A stretch of 20,325 nucleotides of DNA from Flavobacteriales bacterium MED-G22. GTDB taxonomy: Bacteria > Bacteroidota > Bacteroidia > Flavobacteriales > Flavobacteriaceae. This document shows, piece after piece, positions 1 to 7,658 of the stretch. The notes beneath the pieces were generated by a model. That model did not search any database. It saw only the letters and a program-made list of their open reading frames with translations, and was not told where the DNA came from. The translations under genes were made by a program, and so were the position numbers. Location: the NCBI GenBank assembly GCA_002457295.1, contig NTKF01000023.1:1-20325 (forward strand). Reading direction: 5' to 3'. Numbering within the stretch: the stretch's first letter is position 1; every line of letters starts with the position of its first letter.

Positions 1-576
1 GCTATCCATTTGTTGTTTAAGTTGAGCTGCATTTTTATCCATCTCAGCATTAAATGTATTGCTTTTTTGTGAAAGTTGTAGTTGACTCTGAAAAGCAGAA
101 TTAAGTTGCTCTAGCTGGCTTGAAGCCGTGTTTAACTTTTCACCATAGGTTTTAGTTGCAGCTAATGCTTCTGAGGCAGGTGCCAAAGATTTTGCAGAAG
201 TTTCCAAATCTTTAATGCTTGAAGCCAAATCTTTCATAAGACCAACGTCTAATTTTGCTTCTTTCATAAGCTCATCAATTTTGCTTGAAAGACTTCCACC
301 TCCACCAGATGCTGGCTTTGAGGCTCCCACCTTCACTTTTTTGACATAATCTTGATGCTCCTCTTTGATCTCTCCTGTGTTCAGTGCAGCGACTGTAAAA
401 ATTAAAGCTTCTGTCCCCAAACCTAAGCCTAATACCAATCCACCCGTTATTGGACCAATTTCTAAGTGAAGAATCTTAAATAGAGCTCCAATAATTACAA
501 CAGCTCCTCCTAATCCAAAGAGCATGTGCATGGCAATTTTACCTCTTAATCTTTTGTTTAATGCTTTATCATTCAT
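1..576 (-). CDS. gldL: GldL, type IX secretion/gliding motor membrane protein (partial, C-terminus off the left edge)
   Basis: Inner-membrane subunit that with GldM forms the proton-driven motor of the type IX secretion system and gliding machinery. The frame is open from the ATG at 576 to the window edge, giving 192 residues without a stop. Two membrane helices are visible, about residues 16-36 and 42-65, joined by a very short periplasmic turn (HLEIGP). Lys34 in helix 1 and Glu56 in helix 2 (GTEALIF) sit where the family carries the charged residues implicated in proton coupling. After the helices comes a Gly/Ser linker (about 85-102) and a long, probably coiled-coil cytoplasmic tail rich in Ala, Ser, Leu, Lys and Gln. 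It lies 51 bases downstream of gldK on the same strand, the usual gldKLMN order, so gldM should follow outside the window. Family assignment is strong; the C-terminus cannot be judged. Confidence 0.95.
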   Translation of the reverse strand, partial: MNDKALNKRLRGKIAMHMLFGLGGAVVIIGALFKILHLEIGPITGGLVLGLGLGTEALIFTVAALNTGEIKEEHQDYVKKVKVGASKPASGGGGSLSSKIDELMKEAKLDVGLMKDLASSIKDLETSAKSLAPASEALAATKTYGEKLNTASSQLEQLNSAFQSQLQLSQKSNTFNAEMDKNAAQLKQQMDS

Positions 577-627
577 TTTTTAAACTATTTAGTCCTTAAA
601 TATAAATAAATTTAGTGTTTTGAGGTC

Positions 628-2004
628 TTATTTTATTTTAACTTTTTGTGATCCTAAGTAATCTTGCACCGTTCTAAAACCTATATAGCTTCTTGCAGAA
701 TCGGAATACTCAAAATCTCTTGAACTTACTCTTAGGTAGTATGCCACATCTTTCCAACTTCCACCACGAACAACTTTTCGTTTCTCGTTTTCAAAAGACA
801 TATTGGGGTTTAAAGAAGCTACATAATCGTAGGACCCTGGTTCGTAAGAAGAATTGGTCCATTCTGCAACATTGCCAGCCATATTGTACAAATTATAGTC
901 ATTAGGCTCGTAAGATTTTGCTTCCACAGTGTAGACAGCTTGATCGGCAGCATAGTCTCCTCTTAATGGTTTAAAATTGGCTAGGAAACAAGCTCTGTCA
1001 TTTAAGAGGTAAGGTGCTCCCCAAGGATATGTACCAGATGGAATTCCTCCACGGGCAGCATATTCCCATTCCCCTTCTGTGGGTAATCTAAATCTACTAA
1101 CAAACGGTTTTCCTTTACCTCTTTGGTAGTCATTTTTAAAATTTGTTCTCCAATTACAAAAAGCTACTGCTTGCCGCCAAGAAACGCCAACCACAGGATA
1201 ATCTTGATATGCCGGATGAGAGAAATAATCATTGTGCATCGGCTCGTTATAAGAGTAGGTAAAATCTTTTATCCATACTGTCGTATCTGGATACACTTGT
1301 ATTTCTTCTTTTTTGATATAAGGAGTACGATCCAAAAATTGCTCTCTAGTTCTTCTTGATTCTGCTGAAGCCGCTTCGGCATCAAACCAAGTGTAGGCAT
1401 AAACAACCTTAGACACATCTAATTTCATTTCACCATTATACCATTGTTCAGGAGGCAAATAAAGAGAATCCATCACCTCAGCATAAGCCTGATCAACATA
1501 GTCCTCAGTGTCCCATGTCAAGTCAGCATCAAAATTTAAGTTTTTACCAGCAAATGGATCTTCACTTAAATCATAATAATTTTCTCTCATGTATTTTTGA
1601 AACTCACTGAGTTTGGAAGTATCAGAATCTTTAAAAGCAAATTCGCCTATTCCATCTTTGTTGTCTTCTCCTAATTCTAATTCATCTGCTTTTCGAGCAA
1701 GCATCGCAAGTGCTATTGAATCTTTGACCCAATATATGAATTGTAAATATTCACTGTTGGTAATTTCTGTTTCATCCATATAAAATGAAGGAACAGTTAC
1801 CGTTCTTGCTGGAGCATTATAAAGACGTGCATCATCTTCATCAGATTTCCCCATGATGTAGGCTCCACCTTCTACGAGTGTCATCCCAAAGGGTTTTTCA
1901 CTGAAATATTTCTTTCGCTTAACACCTATTAATTCTCCCCTGTTTTTCATTCCACAGGAGGCAAGGGTAAAACCAATCAAAACAAAAACCAACACTTTTT
2001 TCAT
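628..2004 (-). CDS. gldK: GldK, outer-membrane lipoprotein of the type IX secretion system
   Basis: GldK (PorK) forms, with GldN, the periplasmic ring attached to the outer membrane in the type IX secretion/gliding machine. The ATG at 2004 is preferred over the adjacent upstream TTG at 2007, giving 458 residues, close to the usual length for the family. The N-terminus is a lipoprotein signal: MKK, a hydrophobic stretch, then the lipobox LASC with Cys17 as the lipidated residue. The rest is an FGE-sulfatase (SUMF1-like) fold with recognisable blocks: GMTLVEGGAYIMG, SFYMDETEITNSEY, YPVVGVSWRQAVAFCNW, RFRLPTEGEWEYAARGG, YNMAGNVAEW and VVRGGSW. A family-typical insertion of about 140 residues separates the first blocks from the later ones. 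The catalytic cysteine pair of formylglycine-generating enzymes is not visible near the C-terminus, consistent with a structural role. gldL follows 51 bases downstream. Confidence 0.96.
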   Translation of the reverse strand: MKKVLVFVLIGFTLASCGMKNRGELIGVKRKKYFSEKPFGMTLVEGGAYIMGKSDEDDARLYNAPARTVTVPSFYMDETEITNSEYLQFIYWVKDSIALAMLARKADELELGEDNKDGIGEFAFKDSDTSKLSEFQKYMRENYYDLSEDPFAGKNLNFDADLTWDTEDYVDQAYAEVMDSLYLPPEQWYNGEMKLDVSKVVYAYTWFDAEAASAESRRTREQFLDRTPYIKKEEIQVYPDTTVWIKDFTYSYNEPMHNDYFSHPAYQDYPVVGVSWRQAVAFCNWRTNFKNDYQRGKGKPFVSRFRLPTEGEWEYAARGGIPSGTYPWGAPYLLNDRACFLANFKPLRGDYAADQAVYTVEAKSYEPNDYNLYNMAGNVAEWTNSSYEPGSYDYVASLNPNMSFENEKRKVVRGGSWKDVAYYLRVSSRDFEYSDSARSYIGFRTVQDYLGSQKVKIK

Positions 2005-2008
2005 CAAC

Positions 2009-2023
2009 TATAGAATATCTATA
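2009..2023. repeat. Short palindrome just upstream of gldK
   Basis: TATAGA-ATA-TCTATA is a perfect inverted repeat with 6-base arms and a 3-base centre, ending 5 bases before the gldK ATG. It could be a weak hairpin in the gldK leader or a protein site. It is all A/T-rich, and several such palindromes are expected by chance in 20 kb, so only its position makes it notable. Confidence 0.25.
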
Positions 2024-2089
2024 AATTTTTTACTTTCGGTTTTAAATCTTTACCAAACATCAGTAGGTTATACTGTTTCGATTTTGAGC

Positions 2090-3241
2090 CTAATTTAATC
2101 TTTTCAACGCATTTAACCACTTTTCAGGTAATTTATTATTCAACGCTTCACGATAATCTTCTTCCGTGCATGGTAATAACGTAGAAGTTTTTAATTTATT
2201 ATTAACAATAAAATCATTTGTTATTTCCATCCACCATCTATTGCTTTTTTCACTCTTAAAAAAACGTATGGTTTGATGTGTCATTTCTACCGTATAGCTG
2301 GTAAAATCGACACCTACTGCAACTGGATATTCACCAAAACGATAATTTACTCCTTCCAGAAAATACCAAATTGTCTGTGCCAGCAATTGCAAAAAAATTT
2401 GAGTAGAAGGCAATTCAAAAATCCCAAAAATAGCAACTCGATCACTTATTCCTGCATATCTGGCTAAAGAACAGATTGATCTTGAATCAATTCCATTGGG
2501 AGTGCCGTGATGCTTATCTGAGGTAGCATCCCATGATAAACATTTCATATCGAACCCAACAATATCGGCATCTCTAAAAAAGGGCTCTGTTTGCTCTACG
2601 TGGTCTAAAACATTTCCTAATCGAATAGCATCAAAGAACAATTTTTCTATTAGATCTCTCTCTTCTTGGGCGCAATAATAACTTTGATAGCCAAGATTGG
2701 TATAGCTATTCAATAGGTTAGGATGATTCATAATAATTTTACTCATGTAAGATCGCCCAGAAATCAACTCATCTTCTTGAGAAAAATCGAAAGACCTGTC
2801 AACTGAAACTATATTTACCAATTGATTGAGTTCCTGATAACTCTGATAAAGAGGATAAATCAAATCATGGCTTCCTCCAATAATCAGCGGGATGATATTC
2901 ATTTGCCGCAGATGGGACACAATTTCTTTTAAAGCGAAATAGGTGTCTTCTACGGTTTTCCCGTTGGGTAGATCTCCTAAATCGGCAATTTTAATATTCC
3001 AATTGCCAGGAAATAGCTCATAAAAATACTTCCTAAAAGCGGCTAGTTCAAAATGGATATTTGGAAAATAACTGTTTCTGTTTTCTTCCAGGCCTATTAG
3101 TGCAACAGATAAACCACTCAGTTCGGGTAGCCCTTCTGCTGCAGTATGAAGAGAAATATTTTTTCCTAATATCTGATCTGGTAACAGACTCATTCCCAAT
3201 TGACTCTGTTCTTCAACCGGAATCAATAATTCCAAACTCAT
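2090..3241 (-). CDS. Arginase/agmatinase/formimidoylglutamase-fold protein with altered metal site
   Basis: 383 residues with the layout of the ureohydrolase superfamily (arginase, agmatinase, formimidoylglutamase). The superfamily binds two Mn ions through GG(D/N)H, DxHxD and SxDxDxxDP. Here the first motif is present as GGSHD (122-126). The second reads DRSFD (148-152), with Ser150 replacing the metal-binding His. The third reads FDMKCLSWD (230-238), with Lys233 where the second Asp is expected. Two of six ligands therefore appear lost, so ordinary two-metal hydrolysis is unlikely. Its ATG overlaps the topA stop (ATGA), implying translational coupling, and gldK follows 85 bases after its own stop. 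From memory, flavobacteria often keep an annotated formimidoylglutamase between topA and gldK. No histidine-degradation genes (hut) are nearby. It may be a non-catalytic binding or scaffold protein; the true function is unknown. Fold assignment is confident; activity is not. Confidence 0.8.
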   Translation of the reverse strand: MSLELLIPVEEQSQLGMSLLPDQILGKNISLHTAAEGLPELSGLSVALIGLEENRNSYFPNIHFELAAFRKYFYELFPGNWNIKIADLGDLPNGKTVEDTYFALKEIVSHLRQMNIIPLIIGGSHDLIYPLYQSYQELNQLVNIVSVDRSFDFSQEDELISGRSYMSKIIMNHPNLLNSYTNLGYQSYYCAQEERDLIEKLFFDAIRLGNVLDHVEQTEPFFRDADIVGFDMKCLSWDATSDKHHGTPNGIDSRSICSLARYAGISDRVAIFGIFELPSTQIFLQLLAQTIWYFLEGVNYRFGEYPVAVGVDFTSYTVEMTHQTIRFFKSEKSNRWWMEITNDFIVNNKLKTSTLLPCTEEDYREALNNKLPEKWLNALKRLN

Positions 3242-5721
3242 TTGGTTTTTTTAGTTTTTCGCTTGGGTTTTGCTTTTGCTCCTACTCCTAAATGATTTTT
3301 GGCTTCTTCCAAAGTCATTTTTTTTGCATCAACCGTTTTCGGCAATTCTACTTTTTTTCGCCCCATTATTATGGCAGAACGACCCCACCTCGCTTTTTCT
3401 ACACGAATTCCGGCATTTTCCCAATTGTGGATGATTTTATCTTTTTCTTTTTGTATTTTATCTTCAATCAATTCTTCTATGTCAACTTCAGAAAGATGAT
3501 CAAAATCATACTTTTTATTTACATTAATAAACAATCCATTCCACTTTAAAAAAGGACCAAAACGACCAACCCCTTTAGTAACATCTTGATTTTTGAAAAC
3601 GTAGATAGGCGCATCAGCTTTTCTCTTTTCCTCAATGAGGACAATGGCTTGTTCTAAGTCTACGTTTCTAGGGTCAGTTGTTTTTGGGAGTGAAACAAAG
3701 CTTTTATTAAATTTTATATAAGGTCCATATCTACCATTGTTGACAGAAACTTCTTCCCCCTCATAGTGACCTAAAATTTTTGGTAATTCGAAAAGAGATA
3801 ACGCCTCTTCGAAAGTGATCGTTTCTAATTGTTGATCTGGAGTTAGGCTCGCATATTGGGGTGGGTTTTCGTCAGAAACATTTCCAATTTGTGCCATAGG
3901 ACCAAATTTTCCTAAACGGACTTTAATTGGTCTGCCACTTTTTGGATCTACTCCCAATTCTCGTTCACCAGATTCTCTTTGCACATTGTTGCTCACATAA
4001 TCTACATTGGTATGAAAATCTCCATAAAAATGCTTAATCATTTTAATCCAATCTTCTTCACCACGTGCAATATTATCAAAAGTTGTTTCCACTTGGGCAG
4101 TAAAATTAAAATCTAAGATGGATTCAAAATTTGCTACCAAAAAGTCATTGACAATGTTTCCAATGTCAGTAGGAATTAACTTGCCTTTATCAGCTCCCAC
4201 TTTCTCAGTCAATACTGTTTCTTTAAGAAGTTGATTTTGCAGAGCGAGTTGTAAATAACTTCGTTGTTTTCCTTCAGAACTTCCCTTTTCTATATACCCT
4301 CTATTTTGAACTGTTGAAATGGTTGGTGCATAGGTGGAGGGTCTGCCAATGCCAAGTTCTTCTAATTTTTTTACCAAAGAAGCTTCACTATATCTGAAGG
4401 GGGGTTTAGAATAGCGTTGTGTGCTGGTGAGTTTTTTCAGCATAAGATTTTCTCCTTCTTTCATCTTTGGCAATAAGCCTGTCATTTCCTCTTCATTATC
4501 GTCTAACCCTTCTATGTATAATTTTAAAAACCCATCAAAAGTAATCACCTCGCCAGTAGCAGAAAAAGGAATTGACGTTGCAGATGAATTAATCGTAATT
4601 TTTGTTCTTTCTAAAACAGCATCTGCCATTTGTGAGGCCAAACTACGTTTCCAAATAAGTTCATAAAGTCGCTTTTGATCATATTCAAGCTCATGTATCG
4701 TTTCTCTTAGGGGGTCGGTAGGTCTAATCGCCTCATGTGCTTCTTGAGCACCCTTATTTTTGGTTTTGAAATTTCGAGCTTGTAAATAGTTTGCGCCAAA
4801 AGTTTGAGATATTTTTTGATGGATCGCCTCTTTTGCCTCATTTGAGAGGTTGACGCTATCTGTTCTCATGTAGGTTATCAATCCTGCCTCATAGAGTCGC
4901 TGAGCCAAGTTCATGGTTTTGCTTACAGAAAAATAAAGCTTTCTGGCTGCTTCTTGCTGAAGTGTTGAGGTTGTAAAAGGTGGCGCGGGTGTTTTTTTTC
5001 CTGGTCTGATTTGAATTTGATCGACTTTAAAAGATGCTGTTTTATGGTCTTCTAAAAACTTTTTTGTGTCGGCTTCTTTATCGAACTCTTTGTTATGTTG
5101 AGCTTCAAAAAGAGCTCCCGAAATGGTTTGGAATTGCCCCTTTGTCTTAAATGTTTCCTTTGGCTTGAAAACATGAATTTCTCGCTCCCGATCAACAATC
5201 AATCGAACTGCAACCGATTGAACACGACCAGCAGATAAACCAGTTTTAATTTTTTTCCAAAGCACTGGAGAAAGCTCATAACCCACTAAACGATCCAAAA
5301 CCCTTCTGGCTTGTTGTGCATTAACTAAATTATAATTTATGGCTCTTGGCTTTTCAATCGCCTTCAAAATTGCATTTTTCGTTATTTCAGAAAAAACTAT
5401 CCGCTTCGAGTTTTGATCAGAAAGGTTTAATTGGTTTGCAAGGTGCCATGCAATGGCCTCTCCTTCCCGATCCTCATCACTTGCTAACCAAACCATTTCG
5501 GCTTTTTTTGCTAGTTTTTTTAATTCATTTACCACCTTTTTCTTGTCTTGCGAAACAATATAGTTTGGTGTAAAATTTTGCTCCACGTCAACCCCCAACT
5601 CTTTAGAAGGTAAATCGGCAATATGCCCAAAACTAGATGCTACTTTGAACTCTTTTCCTAGAAATTTTTCGATCGTTTTTGCCTTTGCAGGCGATTCAAC
5701 AATAACTAAATTTTTGGCCAT
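3238..5721 (-). CDS. topA: DNA topoisomerase I (type IA)
   Basis: Relaxes negative supercoils by cutting one DNA strand through a 5'-phosphotyrosine link. The 827 residues begin with a TOPRIM domain: VESPAK with Glu9, and the acidic triad Asp82, Asp84, Glu86 in SDEDREGEAIAWH. GRVQSVAVRLIVDRE (165-180) and PFTTSTLQQEAARKL follow. The nucleophile is Tyr284 in ITYMRTDS, and GRPSTYAPTI lies further on. The C-terminus lacks the Cys4 zinc ribbons of the E. coli enzyme. Instead it has repeated modules recognisable as GRFGPFLKW, GRYGPYIKF and ARWGRSAIIMGRKKVELP, then a lysine-rich tail, the usual Bacteroidota arrangement. Its stop overlaps the start of the arginase-fold gene by 4 bases. A strong promoter lies about 20 bases upstream (5742-5774). 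Confidence 0.98.
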   Translation of the reverse strand: MAKNLVIVESPAKAKTIEKFLGKEFKVASSFGHIADLPSKELGVDVEQNFTPNYIVSQDKKKVVNELKKLAKKAEMVWLASDEDREGEAIAWHLANQLNLSDQNSKRIVFSEITKNAILKAIEKPRAINYNLVNAQQARRVLDRLVGYELSPVLWKKIKTGLSAGRVQSVAVRLIVDREREIHVFKPKETFKTKGQFQTISGALFEAQHNKEFDKEADTKKFLEDHKTASFKVDQIQIRPGKKTPAPPFTTSTLQQEAARKLYFSVSKTMNLAQRLYEAGLITYMRTDSVNLSNEAKEAIHQKISQTFGANYLQARNFKTKNKGAQEAHEAIRPTDPLRETIHELEYDQKRLYELIWKRSLASQMADAVLERTKITINSSATSIPFSATGEVITFDGFLKLYIEGLDDNEEEMTGLLPKMKEGENLMLKKLTSTQRYSKPPFRYSEASLVKKLEELGIGRPSTYAPTISTVQNRGYIEKGSSEGKQRSYLQLALQNQLLKETVLTEKVGADKGKLIPTDIGNIVNDFLVANFESILDFNFTAQVETTFDNIARGEEDWIKMIKHFYGDFHTNVDYVSNNVQRESGERELGVDPKSGRPIKVRLGKFGPMAQIGNVSDENPPQYASLTPDQQLETITFEEALSLFELPKILGHYEGEEVSVNNGRYGPYIKFNKSFVSLPKTTDPRNVDLEQAIVLIEEKRKADAPIYVFKNQDVTKGVGRFGPFLKWNGLFINVNKKYDFDHLSEVDIEELIEDKIQKEKDKIIHNWENAGIRVEKARWGRSAIIMGRKKVELPKTVDAKKMTLEEAKNHLGVGAKAKPKRKTKKTK

Positions 5722-5741
5722 TTCAAATATTATGATTGCTG

Positions 5742-5774
5742 CAAAAGTAGTTAAGTTTTTTTGGAACTATCAAA
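5742..5774 (-). promoter_or_regulatory. Promoter of topA (Bacteroidota type)
   Basis: Read on the minus strand, TTTG (5774-5771) is followed after 21 bases by TACTTTTG (5749-5742). This is a perfect match to the Bacteroidota primary sigma factor consensus of a -33 TTTG and a -7 TAnnTTTG. The predicted transcription start is near 5736, leaving a leader of about 15 bases before the topA ATG at 5721. It probably drives topA and the coupled arginase-fold gene, possibly reading on into gldK and gldL. Confidence 0.75.
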
Positions 5775-5775
5775 T

Positions 5776-5805
5776 TTTGTATTTTAGGAGCCGTATCTAT
5801 CTTCT
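5776..5805 (+). promoter_or_regulatory. Possible weak promoter of the SulP transporter gene
   Basis: TTTG (5776-5779) is followed after 18 bases by TATCTTCT (5798-5805), matching 6 of 8 positions of TAnnTTTG. The TTTG lies back to back with the minus-strand TTTG of the topA promoter in CAAATTTTG, so the two divergent promoters may share this block. The match is modest and alternatives nearby are no better. Confidence 0.3.
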
Positions 5806-5862
5806 AAATTTAATACTACTATTTTTATTATCAAACATTAAATTTTGAAGTCATTCAACATC

Positions 5863-7587
5863 ATGATTAGACGTTTATTCCCTATCTTAGAATGGCTTCC
5901 AAACTACAAAAAAGATTATATAAAAGGTGATCTTTTTGCAGGAGTCACCGTTGGTATCTTATTAATTCCACAAGGCATGGCCTATGCGCTAATTGCAGGC
6001 TTGCCACCAATTTATGGGCTCTATGCTGCTCTAACTCCTCAGGTTATTTATGCAATACTAGGCACCTCAAGACAGTTAGCTGTGGGGCCAGTAGCAATGG
6101 ATTCATTGCTTGTTGCAACTGGACTAGGAGCCCTCGCTCTGTCTAGTCCGGAAGAATATATCTTATTGGCCATAGCGCTATCCTTTATGGTAGGTCTTCT
6201 CCAAATTATAATGGGGCTTTTGAATATGGGCTTTGTAGTTTCTTTTCTATCAAAACCTGTAATAAGTGGATTCACCTCCGCAGCTGCAATCATCATTGGG
6301 ATGACTCAAATCAAACACCTCTTAGGCATACCTATTCCAACGGGTAGTCAAATCTATGAAGTATTACAATCAATACTAATGCATTTTTCTTCGATAAATC
6401 TTTTTAGTCTGTATATCGGGTTGAGTGCATTGACACTCATGTTTGTATTAGGTAAATTTAAATTTAAAGTGCCAGGAGTAATAATAATTATGGTTTTGGG
6501 TATTCTTCTATCAAAATTTTTTTCTTGGGAAGAAAAAGGAATTCAAATCGTAGGAAAAGTCCCTCAAGGATTGCCTAATTTTAGTATTCCTGAAATTTCA
6601 CTTTATAATCTTATTGAACTTTTTCCATTTGCTATTACTCTAGCACTAATTGCATTTATGGAGGCTATATCTCTTGCCAAAGCGTTTCAAGAAAAACACA
6701 ATAATTATGAAGTTCAACCAAATCAAGAGCTAATTGCCTTGGGAGGTGCAAACATAATGGGTTCTTTTTTTCAGTCCTATCCAACCACTGGTGGCTTTTC
6801 ACGAACTGCTATCAACGATCAAGCCGGGGCTAAAAGTGGTATAGCTTCATTGGTTAGTGCCTTTGTTGTTAGCCTAATCCTTCTTTTTTTCACGCCGTGG
6901 TTTTATTATCTCCCCAAAACAATTTTAGCTGCTGTCATTATTAGGGCCGTGGTAAGGCTAATCGATTTTCAGTATCCCAAAAGGCTATTTTTGTATCATA
7001 GGCAAGAATTTTTTGTTCTTATTTTAACCTTAACACTTACGGTTTCACTTGGAATTAAAGAAGGCATTCTATTAGGTGTACTTTTTTCATTGTTGCACTT
7101 AGTTTATCGCACTTCTAAACCTCATCATGCTATTTTAGGTAGGGTTGGAAACACCCCCTATTTTAGAAATATAAATCGATTTCCCGATAAAGTAACACTT
7201 CGTGAGGATCTCTTGATCTTACGTTTTGATGGGCAACTTTATTTTGGAAACATTCAGTATTTCAAAAACCTCATTCAATATCATTTAGAAAATAAAAATG
7301 GGCTTGTAAAAGGACTCATACTAAATGCAGAATCAATACACTATATAGATGCTACTGCAACCAAACAACTTGTCATTTTCTTTGGAAAACTAAAAAAAAA
7401 TGGAATAAGAATTTTAATCGCTGGAGCAATTGGCCCAACAAGAGACCGCATCTTCAAAAGTAAACTTATTGAAATATTAAAAGCTGAAAATTTATTTATA
7501 GACACGAATGATGCTGTTGATCACTTTGATGGCTTTTTAGACAAAAGTGGTATAAAAGACGATATAAGAAGGCAAAATAATGATTGA
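5863..7587 (+). CDS. SulP-family anion transporter with C-terminal STAS domain
   Basis: Membrane transporter of the SulP/SLC26 family, which moves sulfate, bicarbonate or related anions. The ATG at 5863 (574 residues, MIRRLFPILEWLP) is preferred over an in-frame TTG 18 bases upstream, because the shorter form begins at the usual family position. The SulP signature is clear: GVTVGILLIPQGMAYALIAG, PPIYGLYAAL and SRQLAVGPVAMDSLL. The substrate-site region YPTTGGFSRTAINDQAGAKSG follows, and the membrane part has around 12-14 hydrophobic segments up to about residue 415. A cytoplasmic STAS domain occupies roughly 440-560 (LLILRFDGQLYFGN, LNAESIHYIDATA). The substrate cannot be told from sequence. 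The downstream persulfide dioxygenase and YeeE-like genes suggest sulfate, sulfite or thiosulfate; bicarbonate remains possible. It is divergent from topA. Confidence 0.93.
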   Translation: MIRRLFPILEWLPNYKKDYIKGDLFAGVTVGILLIPQGMAYALIAGLPPIYGLYAALTPQVIYAILGTSRQLAVGPVAMDSLLVATGLGALALSSPEEYILLAIALSFMVGLLQIIMGLLNMGFVVSFLSKPVISGFTSAAAIIIGMTQIKHLLGIPIPTGSQIYEVLQSILMHFSSINLFSLYIGLSALTLMFVLGKFKFKVPGVIIIMVLGILLSKFFSWEEKGIQIVGKVPQGLPNFSIPEISLYNLIELFPFAITLALIAFMEAISLAKAFQEKHNNYEVQPNQELIALGGANIMGSFFQSYPTTGGFSRTAINDQAGAKSGIASLVSAFVVSLILLFFTPWFYYLPKTILAAVIIRAVVRLIDFQYPKRLFLYHRQEFFVLILTLTLTVSLGIKEGILLGVLFSLLHLVYRTSKPHHAILGRVGNTPYFRNINRFPDKVTLREDLLILRFDGQLYFGNIQYFKNLIQYHLENKNGLVKGLILNAESIHYIDATATKQLVIFFGKLKKNGIRILIAGAIGPTRDRIFKSKLIEILKAENLFIDTNDAVDHFDGFLDKSGIKDDIRRQNND

Positions 7588-7613
7588 ATAAATATATCTT
7601 ATGAATAATTTTA
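7584..7613 (+). promoter_or_regulatory. Candidate promoter for the persulfide dioxygenase operon
   Basis: TTG (7584-7586), overlapping the SulP stop codon, is followed after 19 bases by TAATTTTA (7606-7613), 7 of 8 matches to TAnnTTTG. Spacing is ideal. It would give a leader of about 40 bases and allow the MBL-rhodanese and YeeE-like genes to be expressed apart from the SulP gene. Confidence 0.4.
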
Positions 7614-7658
7614 AATTTTTAAACCGTAGTATATATTTTTACAACCAAATAAAATGAA

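Noticed and set aside
3061..3549. Plus-strand small open frames opposite topA and the arginase-fold gene
   Set aside because: They are Phe/Ser/Ile-rich, low-complexity translations of the antisense strand of Lys/Glu-rich genes.
5845..5862. TTG start for the SulP gene adding six residues
   Set aside because: The ATG at 5863 gives a normal N-terminus, and TTG starts are uncommon in this group; the extension has no conserved features.
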